Shown here: one piece after another, positions 6,272 through 6,375 of the stretch | Numbering within the stretch: position 1 is the first letter of the stretch | How the letters are laid out: the number at the start of each line of letters is the position of its first letter | From: an uncultured Clostridia bacterium | GTDB taxonomy: Bacteria > Bacillota > Clostridia > UBA1381 | Direction: 5' to 3' | Assembly: GCA_934454215.1 (NCBI GenBank) | Contig: CAKSGG010000170.1 | Coordinates: 1 to 6,375, forward strand | DNA: 6,375 nt | Translations under genes and position numbers: made by a program | Notes under the pieces: generated by a model | Told to the model about the DNA's origin: nothing | Databases searched by the model: none | The model's input: only the letters and a program-made list of their open reading frames with translations

Positions 6272-6312
6272 AAATCCAACAATATACAAATTATAACACA
6301 GAAATCCAATAA
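6272..6312 (-). promoter_or_regulatory. Paired direct repeats, candidate DeoR operator
   Basis: On the plus strand AAATCCAACAA (6272-6282) and AAATCCAATAA (6302-6312) match in 10 of 11 positions and start 30 bp apart, close to three helical turns. On the transcribed (minus) strand each reads TTGGATTT at its core. One copy sits in the -35/-10 spacer, the other around and just after the predicted start. This flanking of the -10 box is what an autorepressor needs, and DeoR-family proteins often bind spaced direct repeats. Binding is inference. Confidence 0.45.
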
Positions 6313-6318
6313 AGTCAA
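6290..6318 (-). promoter_or_regulatory. Strong sigma-A promoter of the deoR-transporter operon
   Basis: On the minus strand TTGACT (6313-6318) and a perfect TATAAT (6290-6295) are separated by exactly 17 bp. The start would fall near 6283, giving a leader of about 30 nt before the DeoR ATG. The promoter lies just downstream, in the minus direction, of a terminator, so the operon is insulated from transcription entering from the right. Confidence 0.8.
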
Positions 6319-6332
6319 TATAAAAATGCAAA

Positions 6333-6367
6333 AAAATAAGAAACACTTTTAAAGTGTTTCTCATTTT
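6333..6367 (-). terminator. Rho-independent terminator at the right edge
   Basis: GAAACACTT (6340-6348) pairs perfectly with AAGTGTTTC (6352-6360) around a three-base loop. The stem can be extended outward through A/T pairs with one mismatch. On the minus strand it is followed by TTA and then seven T (complement of 6330-6336), a classical U-tract. It therefore most likely ends a leftward-reading gene beyond the right edge. In the plus direction the downstream tract (TCATTTTAAT) is weaker but could also work for a rightward transcript; none is visible. Confidence 0.75.
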
Positions 6368-6375
6368 AATGTAAG

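Noticed and set aside
1..6375. Novel defence system, phage remnant or mobile island
   Set aside because: All five full genes belong to well-known metabolic, transport or regulatory families, base composition is uniform, and no integrase, transposase, terminal repeats or att-like duplications were seen.

Overview
The window looks like chromosomal DNA from a low-GC Firmicute, most likely a gut-type Clostridia/Oscillospirales relative. Support for this is the AT-rich composition, strong AGGAGG-type ribosome binding sites, a TTG start used alongside ATG, and Firmicute-like sigma-A promoters. No mobile element, CRISPR array, tRNA or rRNA is visible. The taxonomic placement is inference.

Layout: two gene blocks converge near position 4285. 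The left block (+ strand) follows a gene-free leader of about 280 bp (30-306). It reads a PfkA-family 6-phosphofructokinase with atypical active-site residues, then polyphosphate kinase Ppk1 from a TTG start, then a HAD-IIA (NagD-like) phosphatase. The gaps are 16 and 17 nt, so this is probably one operon. Its leader has a good extended -10 promoter preceded by a cluster of TTTACAT/TTAACAT elements resembling Bacillus PhoP boxes. Further upstream lies an 11-bp-period TGTCA repeat resembling an enterobacterial Pho box. Phosphate control would make sense for a polyphosphate kinase operon, but this is a hypothesis.

The right block (- strand) is a DeoR-family repressor followed, with an ATGA overlap, by an OPA-family (GlpT/UhpT-like) organophosphate transporter that keeps both predicted phosphate-binding arginines. 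It has a near-consensus promoter (TTGACT-17-TATAAT) with two 11-bp direct repeats, 30 bp apart, that could be the repressor's operator. A strong terminator at the right edge separates it from whatever lies beyond.

The two blocks meet with their stop codons overlapping in a palindromic TTAA. A long hairpin over this junction has T-rich tracts on both sides, so a bidirectional terminator appears to be written inside the last five codons of both genes.

Functional theme: sugar phosphate and phosphate-energy metabolism (glycolytic commitment, polyphosphate, a phosphatase, phosphate-ester uptake). The individual families are well known. The points worth a second look are the operon pairing, the candidate Pho control, the PFK active site and the junction terminator.
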